Source: DASXUX01 sp036504595
GTDB lineage: Bacteria; Planctomycetota; SZUA-567; H5-PLA8
Assembly (NCBI GenBank): GCA_036504595.1
Contig: DASXUX010000070.1
Span: 1-64,000, forward strand
Direction of reading: 5' to 3'
DNA length: 64,000 nucleotides
Shown here: positions 24,290 through 32,567 of the stretch, piece after piece
How the letters are laid out: each line of letters opens with the position of its first letter
Numbering within the stretch: position 1 is the first letter of the stretch
The notes under the pieces: model-generated
Told to the model about the DNA's origin: nothing
The model's input: the letters and a program-made list of their open reading frames with translations, nothing else
The model's database searches: none
Translations under genes and position numbers: made by a program

Positions 24290-26713
24290 TCATTGTGGCG
24301 AAATCGTGGCGCTCCGCGAATCAGTGCCCTGGGCAGTGGTCGCGGGAGGCACTCCTTTGGCTGCAGCGGAAATCACCGCACCCGGCACGCTTGCGCGCCC
24401 GGCGCGATGCTTCGCCGATTTCACAAGCAACTGGTGCGCGTATTGTTCAAGTTGCTCGGCTCGGTGCGCGGCGGTGTGCGAGAGCAGCACGCGGGCGCGA
24501 GCTTTTGCGGCAAGCTCGATCCGCGTCTTCTCGGGCAGATGCAGCAGGATTTCGAGCACGTCGTATTTTGAGCGCGCCGTCAGGATTTCAATCCCGGGTT
24601 CAAAGAACGTGCTCAGCCCTTTCCAATAGTCGCTGATGATCGGCGTTCCGCAGGCCGCGGCTTCGAACAGCCGTATGCTCGGTGAAAAGCCCATCTTCGC
24701 CATGTCGGTGCGCGTTACGTTCAGTGTGAAGCGCTGCGCATTGTAGAAGCGGCAGTGTTCGGACAGCGGAAGGTGTTCGATCAGCCGGACGTTCCGCGGC
24801 CACTGCAACTCCACCGGATACTGCGGGCCGGCGACGGCAAAGGACAAATCGGGCTCGCGGCGGGCGGGGTCAATCAACAAACGCTCAAGCGCAGGCTGGC
24901 GATCGCTGCTGTAGGTTCCCAAGTATCCCAGATCCCATTGCGGCTCGATACCGGACGGACGATACAGTTCCGGATCGGCAAAAGCGTACAGCGGGCGCAC
25001 CGCCACTGCGCCGTAGGAATGCTGGAGCGTTCGGAGCGCCGGCCCGCCTGAGAAGGAAAGATAGAGCGAATAGCGGGGAATGAGTTCGGGGCAGAGATAT
25101 TCGCAGGTGCCGCCGGCGAGCGTCCGCAGTGTGATGGGCGTGTCGATGTCGTAAAACGCGGTTCGGCCGCGTGCGGTACGTGTGACCCACTGGCCGAGCT
25201 CGATTCCATCAGGGACGTAAGAGCCGACGATCACGAGATCGGCGTCCCGGACCATGTTGCCGAAGCGCGACGTCAGATCCTCAAAACTGGAGTACAGTTC
25301 TGTGCGGCCGTAGGGTGGGCCGGGCAGATCGCGATGGTTTGCATACGACGGCAGGTCTCGTTCCAGGAACAAGACGTGATGGCCGCGTGCACAGAGCTCG
25401 CGCATCAGGCCGCGGTAGGTGCTCGCATGGCCGTTTTCCCAGGACGAGGTAATCGACAGGCCCAGGATGACGATCGATAGCGGCTGCGGCTTGGCGGTCC
25501 GCGAGCGCGTGTCAACTGCGCCGGCCGGCACGGAGGCCGGCCCCACCACGCTCGTCCGCGCGAGGCCATCAACGGGCGCAGCGATCGACTTGGCGGCGCC
25601 AGTGGCAGCGATTCGTGCGGCGCTTGGTTTGCCGGCAAGGATGCTCTCCAACTGCTGCACGCGGTGGGCGTAGGTATGCTGACTGCGCACGCGGCGGTAT
25701 GCGGCCTGGCCGATGTGGTGTGCTTTTTCCGGAGTCAGCGTTTGCATGATCTCGGCGATCTGGTTTGAGTCTTTGCCGACGAGAATCTCCTGGCCCGGTT
25801 CGAGGAACTCTTCGATCCCTGCCCAATGATCCGTGATCGTGCACGCGGCAGCTCCGGCAGCCTCAAAAATGCGCGTCGTCGGCGAAAATCCAGTGGGCCC
25901 GGCCTCCGTGCCGGCCAGGACGGCGCGTGGCGAGCAGTTGAAGGCGTTGTGATCGGGCGTGTAGACGTGGCCGACATACGTGACGTTCGGCGGCAGGTGC
26001 TTGTTGTCCCAACCGCTGCCGCCGAGAAGGAAGCGCTGTTTGGGACACTGTTCGGCGACGCGCAGGAACAACTCGCCCACCTGCGCTTCGCGGGGTAACG
26101 CCGGCGTTCCAGCCGGTCGATTGCCCAGATACGAGAGATCCGCCTGATACTGCGGCAACGGTTGGACCGGGTAGTGAGTCTCCGGGTCCAGCGCTCCGTA
26201 GATCGGCACGCATAGCTTCGCGCCGAGCTCGTTATAGGCGTTGACGACCGGCTCGCCGCCGCCAGACGTGAGGATGAAATCGTAGCGCGGGATCAGGACG
26301 CGGAACGGGTCGCTGGCGTTGGAATTCAGCCGGTCCAGCGTTGCCGGCGCATCGACATCCCAGAAGATCACGCGAGCCGACGGACGCTTGATTTGTAGGA
26401 CAGCTTGTTCGAGCAGTCCATCGAAAACCCCAACGCCGCTGGCCTTGATGATGATGTCCGCGCCGCGCGCGCTGTCGAGCGCGCGCTGGACGCCTTCATT
26501 GCCATGGCCGGGATAGACAACCACGCGGGCCCAATCAGGATCGGGGATGTCACGGTGCTGCTGGCGCTCATATGCGTCGGGTTCATAGAAGGTGATACGA
26601 TGGCCGCGCGCATGCAGCGCTTTGACAATGCCCCGGTAATATGTGGCCGCCCCGTTCCAGTAGGCCGAAACCAGGCTTGAGCCGAAGAACGCGATGTTCA
26701 GGCCGCCACTCAT
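24290..26713 (-). CDS. Tandem CgeB/DUF3880-type glycosyltransferase (two copies fused)
   Basis: The 807-residue protein contains two full copies of a GT-B glycosyltransferase of the CgeB-like type. Copy 1 spans about residues 1-365 (N-I-A-F-F-G-S-S-L through G-F-S-P-T-T-R-I-F-E-A-A-G) and copy 2 about 410-765 (S-I-V-I-L-G-L-S-I-T-S-S through G-F-S-P-S-I-R-L-F-E-A-A-A). The likely role is transfer of sugars to a surface glycan. Two copies of the G-C-C-G-G-C-C-T-C-C-G-T palindromic repeat lie in frame. One is in the linker (P-A-S-V-P-A-G). The other is inside copy 1, where L-A-G-T-E-A-G-P-T replaces the segment that reads L-N-V-T-R-T-D-M-A-K-M in copy 2. Copy 1 may therefore be impaired. Single-copy relatives are about 370 residues. 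Confidence 0.85.
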   Translation of the reverse strand: MSGGLNIAFFGSSLVSAYWNGAATYYRGIVKALHARGHRITFYEPDAYERQQHRDIPDPDWARVVVYPGHGNEGVQRALDSARGADIIIKASGVGVFDGLLEQAVLQIKRPSARVIFWDVDAPATLDRLNSNASDPFRVLIPRYDFILTSGGGEPVVNAYNELGAKLCVPIYGALDPETHYPVQPLPQYQADLSYLGNRPAGTPALPREAQVGELFLRVAEQCPKQRFLLGGSGWDNKHLPPNVTYVGHVYTPDHNAFNCSPRAVLAGTEAGPTGFSPTTRIFEAAGAAACTITDHWAGIEEFLEPGQEILVGKDSNQIAEIMQTLTPEKAHHIGQAAYRRVRSQHTYAHRVQQLESILAGKPSAARIAATGAAKSIAAPVDGLARTSVVGPASVPAGAVDTRSRTAKPQPLSIVILGLSITSSWENGHASTYRGLMRELCARGHHVLFLERDLPSYANHRDLPGPPYGRTELYSSFEDLTSRFGNMVRDADLVIVGSYVPDGIELGQWVTRTARGRTAFYDIDTPITLRTLAGGTCEYLCPELIPRYSLYLSFSGGPALRTLQHSYGAVAVRPLYAFADPELYRPSGIEPQWDLGYLGTYSSDRQPALERLLIDPARREPDLSFAVAGPQYPVELQWPRNVRLIEHLPLSEHCRFYNAQRFTLNVTRTDMAKMGFSPSIRLFEAAACGTPIISDYWKGLSTFFEPGIEILTARSKYDVLEILLHLPEKTRIELAAKARARVLLSHTAAHRAEQLEQYAHQLLVKSAKHRAGRASVPGAVISAAAKGVPPATTAQGTDSRSATISPQ
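25521..25544. repeat. Palindromic repeat family A, in frame in glycosyltransferase linker
   Basis: CCGGCCGGCACGGAGGCCGG encodes P-A-S-V-P-A-G on the minus strand. Other copies of this family lie at 25897-25917, 26785-26810, 42422-42449, 50908-50933, 51719-51748 and, in variant form, 52453-52475 with 52514-52535. Confidence 0.85.
25897..25917. repeat. Palindromic repeat family A inside glycosyltransferase domain 1
   Basis: GCCCGGCCTCCGTGCCGGCC lies within the catalytic region of the first glycosyltransferase copy and encodes A-G-T-E-A-G-P on the minus strand, where the second copy has an unrelated conserved sequence. Confidence 0.8.
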
Positions 26714-27318
26714 AAGGGCACCACCTTTCATTCAGACAGACACAACGCCGGGTGGCGCCGACCGGTGCCTCCGTGGCGGCCAGTGGCGCCGGCCTCCGTG
26801 CCGGCAGGCGCGACGCAACTCCACAGGCAGAGCAAAGTATTCGCCAACTGGATGAATCAAGTTCGCGGCAAGTCTGGACTTCAACGAGAGCTTGGGTGAT
26901 GCTCCGTGGGTGGGAGGGGTGCATCCGCAGAACGCATTCCGCTGATTTTGAAAATGCTGCTGGCGGGTGGTGGCGTGGCGACAGCGCCGTTCTAAGCACT
27001 TGCTGAAAGCTCGGTCGTTTTTCCATTTCTACCAAGGCGCAGCCCGAGCACGCGACGCACTGGGAGGGCAAGATATAGCCGGGTTGCCGTTTCGGACAAA
27101 CCAGTCTCAGCCAAAACGAAAATGCGAACGGATTGGTCGTGGGCAGGTGTGAGGAAGGTCAGACGGCACATGCTGTGGAACGATGCGTGGCCGGGCTGCC
27201 GACAAAGGACTCGAACGCTGCGCCAAGGTGTTAACAGGTAACCTGTGGGCAGGAATATGCGCTCGTCGCTCTAATGCGATGAGGCATAATCCGTTCATCT
27301 TATATGGAGAAGGATTTT
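26714..27318. other. 605-base gap without a convincing gene
   Basis: The gap between the divergent glycosyltransferase and secreted-protein genes holds one copy of repeat family A (26785-26810) and no frame with coding character. Both flanking promoters must lie here, but I see no clear -35/-10 pair. An A/T-richer stretch with CATAAT near 27282 is a weak -10 candidate for the rightward gene. Confidence 0.5.
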
Positions 27319-28959
27319 ATGAACGCATTTGCGCTGCGGAGCACCGTGCTGATATGGGCGGCCGTTGCGGGGCTGGGCTGGGGTGGAGACGTGCCCCTAA
27401 AGAGCTTCGATTGGAGCGCGCTGAACAAAAAAGCGGCGGAGGAGTACCTGCAAGCTGTGCGGCCCGGGCTACCGGGGAAGTCGCCGTTCTGGAATGTGGC
27501 GGCGAAACAATTCACGTACGCGCCGGCGTTTGACATTGAGGAGGCGCAGGGGGCGGCACGGTACAAACTGCAAGCCACCGATCTGGCGAGCGGCAAAGTG
27601 TACGTCGCAATGCAGGAGAAACCATGGGCGCCGGTGGTGGAGCTTTGGCGACAACTGCCCGCAACGGCGGTGCGGCTGGAGGCGTTTGCTGTAGACGAAA
27701 AAGGAGACGTGATCAAGCAACTCTCGATTCGCGGCAGAGAAACGCGCGAGTTCTGCCGGCGGCCAGGGTTTCATGGGCCGTACGCGAATCCCATCCGCAG
27801 CTATCGCGAGTGCGCCCTGCTGTCCCTGAAGCGTGTGTTTGAGTTCTGCAAAACGAGCAAGATCGCTGAAACGGGCAAGGCCGATCCGAAGATTTACGGG
27901 TACTTTTGTTATCCGAACAAGATGTTGGCGGCCCTGATGACGGGCATGTGCCGCTATGCGGCGCTGGTGCCCGCGGAGCGTGAAGAGGCGCTGCGACAGG
28001 CGCGGGCGGCCGGTGACGCGCTGATCGCGCTCAGTGCGCCCGAGACCGCGCCGTTGGCCTTCCTCCCACCGACGTACCAAGGCGAACTGTACTCTGCGAA
28101 AGGCCAGAACGCGATTGTGCAGATGACCGAGCCCATTTCGGCGATCAGCGCGTACCTGGATGTTTTCGAAGCGACGAAGGAGAACAGGTATCGCGATGCG
28201 GCGATGAAGATCGTGGAGACCTATGGCCGCCTTCAACTGCCGGATGGTTCGTGGTACCTGAAGATCAACGGTCAGACCGGCAAACCGGTGACGATGAACA
28301 AACTGATTCCGGAATCGTTCCTGCCGCTCAGCCATCGTCTGGAAGCGCTGGGATGTGCTCAGGCCAAGACGATGCGCGAGAAGGCCCTGCCCTGGCTGAT
28401 GGAGCAAGTTGTCGCTCCGTTCAATTGGGAAGGACAGTTCGAGGACGTTGGACCGAGCCAGCATTATCGCAACCTGGCAAACTATCAGGCCATCTTCACC
28501 GCGCGTTATCTGCTGAGGCACCGCGCTGAGAACCCGGAGTGCCGCAAGTTGGCCGAGGAGATGATTCGCTACGCCGAAGACCAGTTCGTGCTGTGGGACC
28601 GGTGCAGCGTTCCGGAAAACAAAGCGAAGGAATTCAAGCCGAGCGTGATGAACGGCTGGCTGCTGCCCCTGGCGCAGGAGCAATACGGCTGGATGCAGGG
28701 AATCAATGCCAGTGCGGCGACGCTTATCTTCGGCTGGCTCACCATGTACCAGGCGACGGGCGATGAACTGTGGCTGGCGAAGGCGAGTTCCATGGGGAAT
28801 ATCATGACGCTTTCGCAGCGGCCTAGCGGCGAACTGCCGACGTACTGGAGCACCAACGGCGAGCTCAAAGATGACAATTGGATCAACTGCGAAGTGTGGG
28901 CGACGCTGGCGATGCTTGAACTGGCTGAGGCGTACGAAAGCTGGGAAGGGAAGAAGTAG
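27319..28959 (+). CDS. Secreted helical-barrel protein of unknown family
   Basis: The 546-residue product has a signal peptide (A-L-R-S-T-V-L-I-W-A-A-V-A-G-L-G-W-G), a short beta domain (about 60-140) and then a long helical region with motifs such as L-P-D-G-S-W-Y-L-K, E-D-V-G-P-S-Q-H-Y-R-N-L-A-N and N-W-I-N-C-E-V-W-A-T-L. Regularly spaced helices and W/Y-rich loops suggest an alpha/alpha toroid like polysaccharide lyases or GH88-type hydrolases, but I cannot name a family. GGAGAAGG precedes the ATG at 27319. It is followed by a Gfo/Idh/MocA oxidoreductase on the same strand, which would fit uptake and oxidation of released sugar (inference). Confidence 0.7.
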   Translation: MNAFALRSTVLIWAAVAGLGWGGDVPLKSFDWSALNKKAAEEYLQAVRPGLPGKSPFWNVAAKQFTYAPAFDIEEAQGAARYKLQATDLASGKVYVAMQEKPWAPVVELWRQLPATAVRLEAFAVDEKGDVIKQLSIRGRETREFCRRPGFHGPYANPIRSYRECALLSLKRVFEFCKTSKIAETGKADPKIYGYFCYPNKMLAALMTGMCRYAALVPAEREEALRQARAAGDALIALSAPETAPLAFLPPTYQGELYSAKGQNAIVQMTEPISAISAYLDVFEATKENRYRDAAMKIVETYGRLQLPDGSWYLKINGQTGKPVTMNKLIPESFLPLSHRLEALGCAQAKTMREKALPWLMEQVVAPFNWEGQFEDVGPSQHYRNLANYQAIFTARYLLRHRAENPECRKLAEEMIRYAEDQFVLWDRCSVPENKAKEFKPSVMNGWLLPLAQEQYGWMQGINASAATLIFGWLTMYQATGDELWLAKASSMGNIMTLSQRPSGELPTYWSTNGELKDDNWINCEVWATLAMLELAEAYESWEGKK

Positions 28960-29035
28960 CGCCCCTGCGTCCTTGGTGTATGTCTAACAAGTCACCAAAG
29001 CTCAGACACGATTCACAACCGGGAGAACTCTGGCC

Positions 29036-30187
29036 ATGAAGAAGGCTGTTCTTGCTCTGATCGGCGCGGGGAATCTTGCCAACGCTCAGCACCTGCCGAA
29101 CCTGGCGTACTGTCCGCACGCGCGGCTGAAGACGGTTTGCGACACGCGGCCGGAAGCGGTGCAGGCGGCGCAGAAGAAATACGGGATTCCGAATGGCGAG
29201 ACTGATTTTCGCAAGGTTCTGGCCGACGATGAAGTCCAGGGCGTGCTGGTCATCACCAAGGAGGCGCAACACGCGGATCTGACGATCGCGGCGCTGAAGG
29301 CGGGGAAACACGTTTATGTTGAGAAGCCGCTGGCCAAGACGGTGGCGGAGTGCGAAGCCGTCGTGAAAGCGCAGAAGAAAAGCCGGCGGCACGTCGCGGT
29401 GGGATTCAACCGCCGCTTTGCACCGGCGTACCGGCAGGCGAAAGCTCTGTTGGACAAAAACGGCGGCGCGCGGGTCTTGTACTACCGCATATCGGACACG
29501 TATTCGTGGACGTGGGGCAAGAACCTGCCGCCGGGCGTGCGAGTCTATCACGAGCTCTGCCATGTGTTCGATATCCTGCGCTACTTCACCGAATCAGAAG
29601 TCGCGAGCGTGTATTGCGTCGATGGGCGCCCCGACGATGAGATCGTTACGATGAAGTTCCGCGGCGGACAGGTCGCAACGATTCTGTCCAGCGGGAACTC
29701 GACACTGGACTGGCCCAAGGAATCGCTGGAGATCATCGCCGAACGCGGCGGGCTGACGGTGGACAATTTCGTCGAAATGTGGACTTACGGGTTGAAAGGC
29801 GCCGAGAAACGCTACCGCTTCCGCGGGCATGTCCATCCGGACCGCGAGTGGACGCAGGCGTTTTTGTACGAGTCGTTGGGCAGCGAAGCGCTGCGCTTCC
29901 TGCACGCGCTGATGCCGATGAAATGGGATCTGCAGAATGGCAAGGATGCCGGCCTGACCGACAGCAGCGCCGACCGGCGCTTGCGCGAGTTCCTCCAGAA
30001 CCGGATGTGCGGCGGAAATTACGACGTGGACAAAGGGTGGGTCAAGTCGGTCGATCACTTCGCCGAGAGCATCGCCAGCGGCAAGAAGCCGGAGAACGCG
30101 GGGGCATACGACGGACTGATGTCGGAAATTCTGGCGGATTCGGTGGTGAAGAGCAGGAAGACGGGAAAGCCGGTGTTGATGAAGTAA
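29036..30187 (+). CDS. Gfo/Idh/MocA family oxidoreductase
   Basis: The 383-residue protein starts with a Rossmann fold (V-L-A-L-I-G-A-G-N-L-A-N-A) and carries the family E-K-P-L motif with the catalytic-site Lys (V-Y-V-E-K-P-L-A-K-T-V), then the alpha/beta substrate domain (G-F-N-R-R-F-A-P-A-Y-R-Q-A). There is no signal peptide, so it acts in the cytosol, probably as an NAD(P)-dependent sugar or inositol dehydrogenase. GGGAGAA precedes the ATG. It follows the secreted barrel protein by 76 bases and may form a two-gene transcript. Confidence 0.88.
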   Translation: MKKAVLALIGAGNLANAQHLPNLAYCPHARLKTVCDTRPEAVQAAQKKYGIPNGETDFRKVLADDEVQGVLVITKEAQHADLTIAALKAGKHVYVEKPLAKTVAECEAVVKAQKKSRRHVAVGFNRRFAPAYRQAKALLDKNGGARVLYYRISDTYSWTWGKNLPPGVRVYHELCHVFDILRYFTESEVASVYCVDGRPDDEIVTMKFRGGQVATILSSGNSTLDWPKESLEIIAERGGLTVDNFVEMWTYGLKGAEKRYRFRGHVHPDREWTQAFLYESLGSEALRFLHALMPMKWDLQNGKDAGLTDSSADRRLREFLQNRMCGGNYDVDKGWVKSVDHFAESIASGKKPENAGAYDGLMSEILADSVVKSRKTGKPVLMK

Positions 30188-30200
30188 GGGGCCGAATGGC

Positions 30201-30363
30201 ATCCGTCCCCTCACCCCGCGTTCGCTTCGCTCACGTCGGCCCTCTCCCGCAAGGGGAGAGGGGGCACGGACCGGCGCGAAGGTATCGATGCACGCTTGAG
30301 TTCGCGCCAACGAGCCGGCGGGAATAGGAGCGTGCCGGCCGGCGCGAACACAAGCGTGCCACC
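30201..30363. repeat. Composite repeat: families C (CCCTCTCCC) and B (GCACGCTTG)
   Basis: A CCCTCACCCC...CCCTCTCCCGC/AAGGGGAGAGGGGG hairpin at 30203-30266 is followed by an inverted repeat with arms GCACGCTTGAGTTCGCGCC (30290-30308) and its complement at 30341-30359. Both are families found elsewhere in the window. They lie between two convergent genes and may also terminate transcription. Confidence 0.8.
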
Positions 30364-30364
30364 A

Positions 30365-31801
30365 TCAGATTTCTTCCGGCACGGCGAAGTCCTTGCGCAT
30401 TTCGTAGCGCACGAATTTGTTGGCCTCGTCGGCGTTGGCGCCGGTGAACTTTTCGGCTTTCGGATCGAAAGTCAACTGCGGGCCGAGGACGAGGGCTTTG
30501 AAATCGCCCTGGTTATCGGTGATCTGTTTGACGACCGACTCCACGGTGTTCAGCGCGTCCGGGTGGTCCTTCATCGCTTCCTTGACTTGCTCAACCGTGG
30601 CCTGCTTCGCGGTGCGGTAAGCGATGTTGGCCATCAGGCACATCATCGTGGACTGATGCCCGACTTCGATTTCGCAATTCAGGTCTTCGGGCTTGCGACT
30701 GCGGATCGCTTTGAAGAAGTTGTCGGCGTGGCCACCGCCGGCATCGCCTTTGTAGGACTTGATCGGCTTGCCGTCGTTGTCTTCGGCTTTGCCGCCGCCG
30801 CGTTCGACGCGGATGACGCCGCCTTCGCAGACGATGATGTTGTGGCCGCGGGAGCGCATGTAGGCGCTTTCGACGTTGAAGCCCTTCTTGGCGCTGAGGA
30901 TGCGGATGTCCACGACGACCTTGAAGCCTTTGTGTTCGAAGAGGGCGATGTGGATGTTGGGGGTTTCGCCATTGTCGTCCCAGACGAAGCGGCCGCCGGC
31001 GGCGACGACTTTTTCGGGAACGTCGTCCCATTCGAGGATGTTGCGCAGGTCGTCCACGACGTGCGGGCCCCAGTTGCCCATTTCGCCGTCGCCCCAGTTC
31101 CACTGCCAGTGCCAGTCGTAGTGCAGCTTCTTGCGCATGAGCGGGGTCATGGGCGCCGGACCGCACCAGAGGTTGTAATCGATGCCCGGCGGGATCGGCT
31201 GTTCCTGCGTCACCTTGCCGATTTCGGCGCGGTTGTTGTGCTTGAGGCAGTGGACCATTTTGATCGCGCCGTACTTGCCGGCTTTCAGGTCGGCGCGGAG
31301 TTCGGCGTAGTAGGGATCGCTGCGCTGCTGCGTGCCGCCCTGAACGATGCGCTTGTACTTGCGAGCGGCTTTGACCATCTGGCGGCCTTCCCAGATGGAA
31401 TGCGCGACCGGCTTCTGCACGTACACGTCTTTGCCGGCCTGGCAGGCGAGGATTGCGGCGGGGGCATGCCAGTGATTTGGCGTGGCGATGAAGACGGCAT
31501 CGACGTCCTTCATCTCCATGATCTTTCGCATGTCCTGGTGGCGCACGATTTCGTTTTCGGTCTTCAGGCCTTTGAGCGCCATGTGGGTCGAGTCTGCGTC
31601 GCACACGGCGACCAGATTGACGCCTTTGTGGCCGGCAAGCTGTTTCACGTGCCCGCCGCCCATGCCGCCGACGCCGATCACGGCGACGTTGATGCGTTCA
31701 TTCGCGCCGAGCACGGTGCCCTTCGGCCAGCAGGCCAGCGCCGCTCCGGTGGCCAGTGCGCCTTTCAGGAACCCGCGCCGGGAAAATTTTGAGCTGCTCA
31801 T
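30365..31801 (-). CDS. Tat-exported Gfo/Idh/MocA family oxidoreductase
   Basis: The 478-residue protein starts with a twin-arginine signal (F-S-R-R-G-F-L-K-G-A-L-A-T-G-A-A-L-A), so it is exported folded, presumably with bound NAD(P). The Rossmann motif V-A-V-I-G-V-G-G-M-G-G-G follows, then V-Y-V-Q-K-P-V-A-H-S at the E-K-P position, where Glu is replaced by Gln. The C-terminal domain has the D-Y-N-L-W-C-G-P-A-P and N-W-G-P-H-V-V-D-D motifs typical of planctomycete members. GGAGG lies ten bases before the ATG at 31801. These exported paralogues are abundant in planctomycetes and thought to act on glycans. Confidence 0.92.
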   Translation of the reverse strand: MSSSKFSRRGFLKGALATGAALACWPKGTVLGANERINVAVIGVGGMGGGHVKQLAGHKGVNLVAVCDADSTHMALKGLKTENEIVRHQDMRKIMEMKDVDAVFIATPNHWHAPAAILACQAGKDVYVQKPVAHSIWEGRQMVKAARKYKRIVQGGTQQRSDPYYAELRADLKAGKYGAIKMVHCLKHNNRAEIGKVTQEQPIPPGIDYNLWCGPAPMTPLMRKKLHYDWHWQWNWGDGEMGNWGPHVVDDLRNILEWDDVPEKVVAAGGRFVWDDNGETPNIHIALFEHKGFKVVVDIRILSAKKGFNVESAYMRSRGHNIIVCEGGVIRVERGGGKAEDNDGKPIKSYKGDAGGGHADNFFKAIRSRKPEDLNCEIEVGHQSTMMCLMANIAYRTAKQATVEQVKEAMKDHPDALNTVESVVKQITDNQGDFKALVLGPQLTFDPKAEKFTGANADEANKFVRYEMRKDFAVPEEI

Positions 31802-32049
31802 TTTTCGTTTGTCCTCCAATGCTTTCCGGACTGTATACGCCACTGCGGGCAAAAATGTTTGAGGTTAAAAGCGTATGAATCGCGATGCTTTGCGCGGAGT
31901 GCTTTCGGGTTGGCAGTCAGCGTCGGACGGGGCGGGTTTCGTTTCGAAAGCGGGGAAATGTGTTATATTGAGTTCGGTGCGTCGAAGTCTCACCGCAGAG
32001 GACGCGGAGGACGCAGAGGTTCCTTAAAGTGGGGGAAGGACGGTCGCAT

Positions 32050-32370
32050 ATGAAAGCCAGTGTTACGCCTGCTCGAATCTGGGCTGCGCGAGGAATCGCT
32101 GTGGCGGCCGATTTGGTTCAACTGGCGTTTGTGCCGCTGTTTGCGGAAGGGTTTGTCTCGCCGTTCAACGCGGTACTGGACGGCGTTGTCTGCGTGGCGC
32201 TGACGCTGCTGGTCGGCTGGCACATCGCCTTTCTGCCAAGCTTTATTATCGAACAGTTGCCGATCGCAGACTTGGCGCCGACGTGGACGATCGCGATCAT
32301 TATCGCGACGCGGACGGCAGGCCTTGAGGGGGTGCCGCCGGCGGCGAAGCCCGCGGAACTGCAGCAGTGA
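32050..32370 (+). CDS. Small membrane protein of unknown function
   Basis: This 106-residue protein has hydrophobic segments at about residues 12-32, 42-58 and 72-86, and a conserved-looking D-L-A-P-T-W-T-I-A loop before the last helix. Similar small proteins occur in acidobacteria, planctomycetes and verrucomicrobia without known function. The ATG at 32050 follows GGGGGAAGGA. The GTG at 32029 is a less likely start. The gene stands alone after a stretch with the dispersed GCAGAGGACGCGGAGG words. Confidence 0.6.
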   Translation: MKASVTPARIWAARGIAVAADLVQLAFVPLFAEGFVSPFNAVLDGVVCVALTLLVGWHIAFLPSFIIEQLPIADLAPTWTIAIIIATRTAGLEGVPPAAKPAELQQ

Positions 32371-32427
32371 CGGCAGAAGAGGAGAAGGGGAGAAGAGGAG
32401 TCACTGCTGTGCAAGGCGGCGGCGCCA

Positions 32428-32507
32428 CAGCCGAATGGGCTGCCCGTGAGGCACTCCGCATCACACCTCACGGGCAGCCAACAGCAAACAGAGGCTGCCC
32501 GTGGCAC
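32428..32507. repeat. Inverted repeat GCTGCCCGTGAGGC
   Basis: Arms at 32439-32452 and 32466-32478 are reverse complements (GCTGCCCGTGAGG/CCTCACGGGCAGC). A third partial copy reads GGCTGCCCGTGGCAC at 32493-32507. The gap separates convergent genes, so the hairpin may also terminate both transcripts. Confidence 0.7.
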
Positions 32508-32567
32508 ACAAAAACAAGGCGGGCGAAAAGCGCCCGCCGTTTACTTGCCTGGCCGCACTTCCCCTTT

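Noticed and set aside
30296..31792. A 498-codon plus-strand frame opposite the Tat-exported oxidoreductase
   Set aside because: It is antisense shadow with an implausible Val/Phe/Asp-rich composition. The minus-strand protein has clear family motifs.
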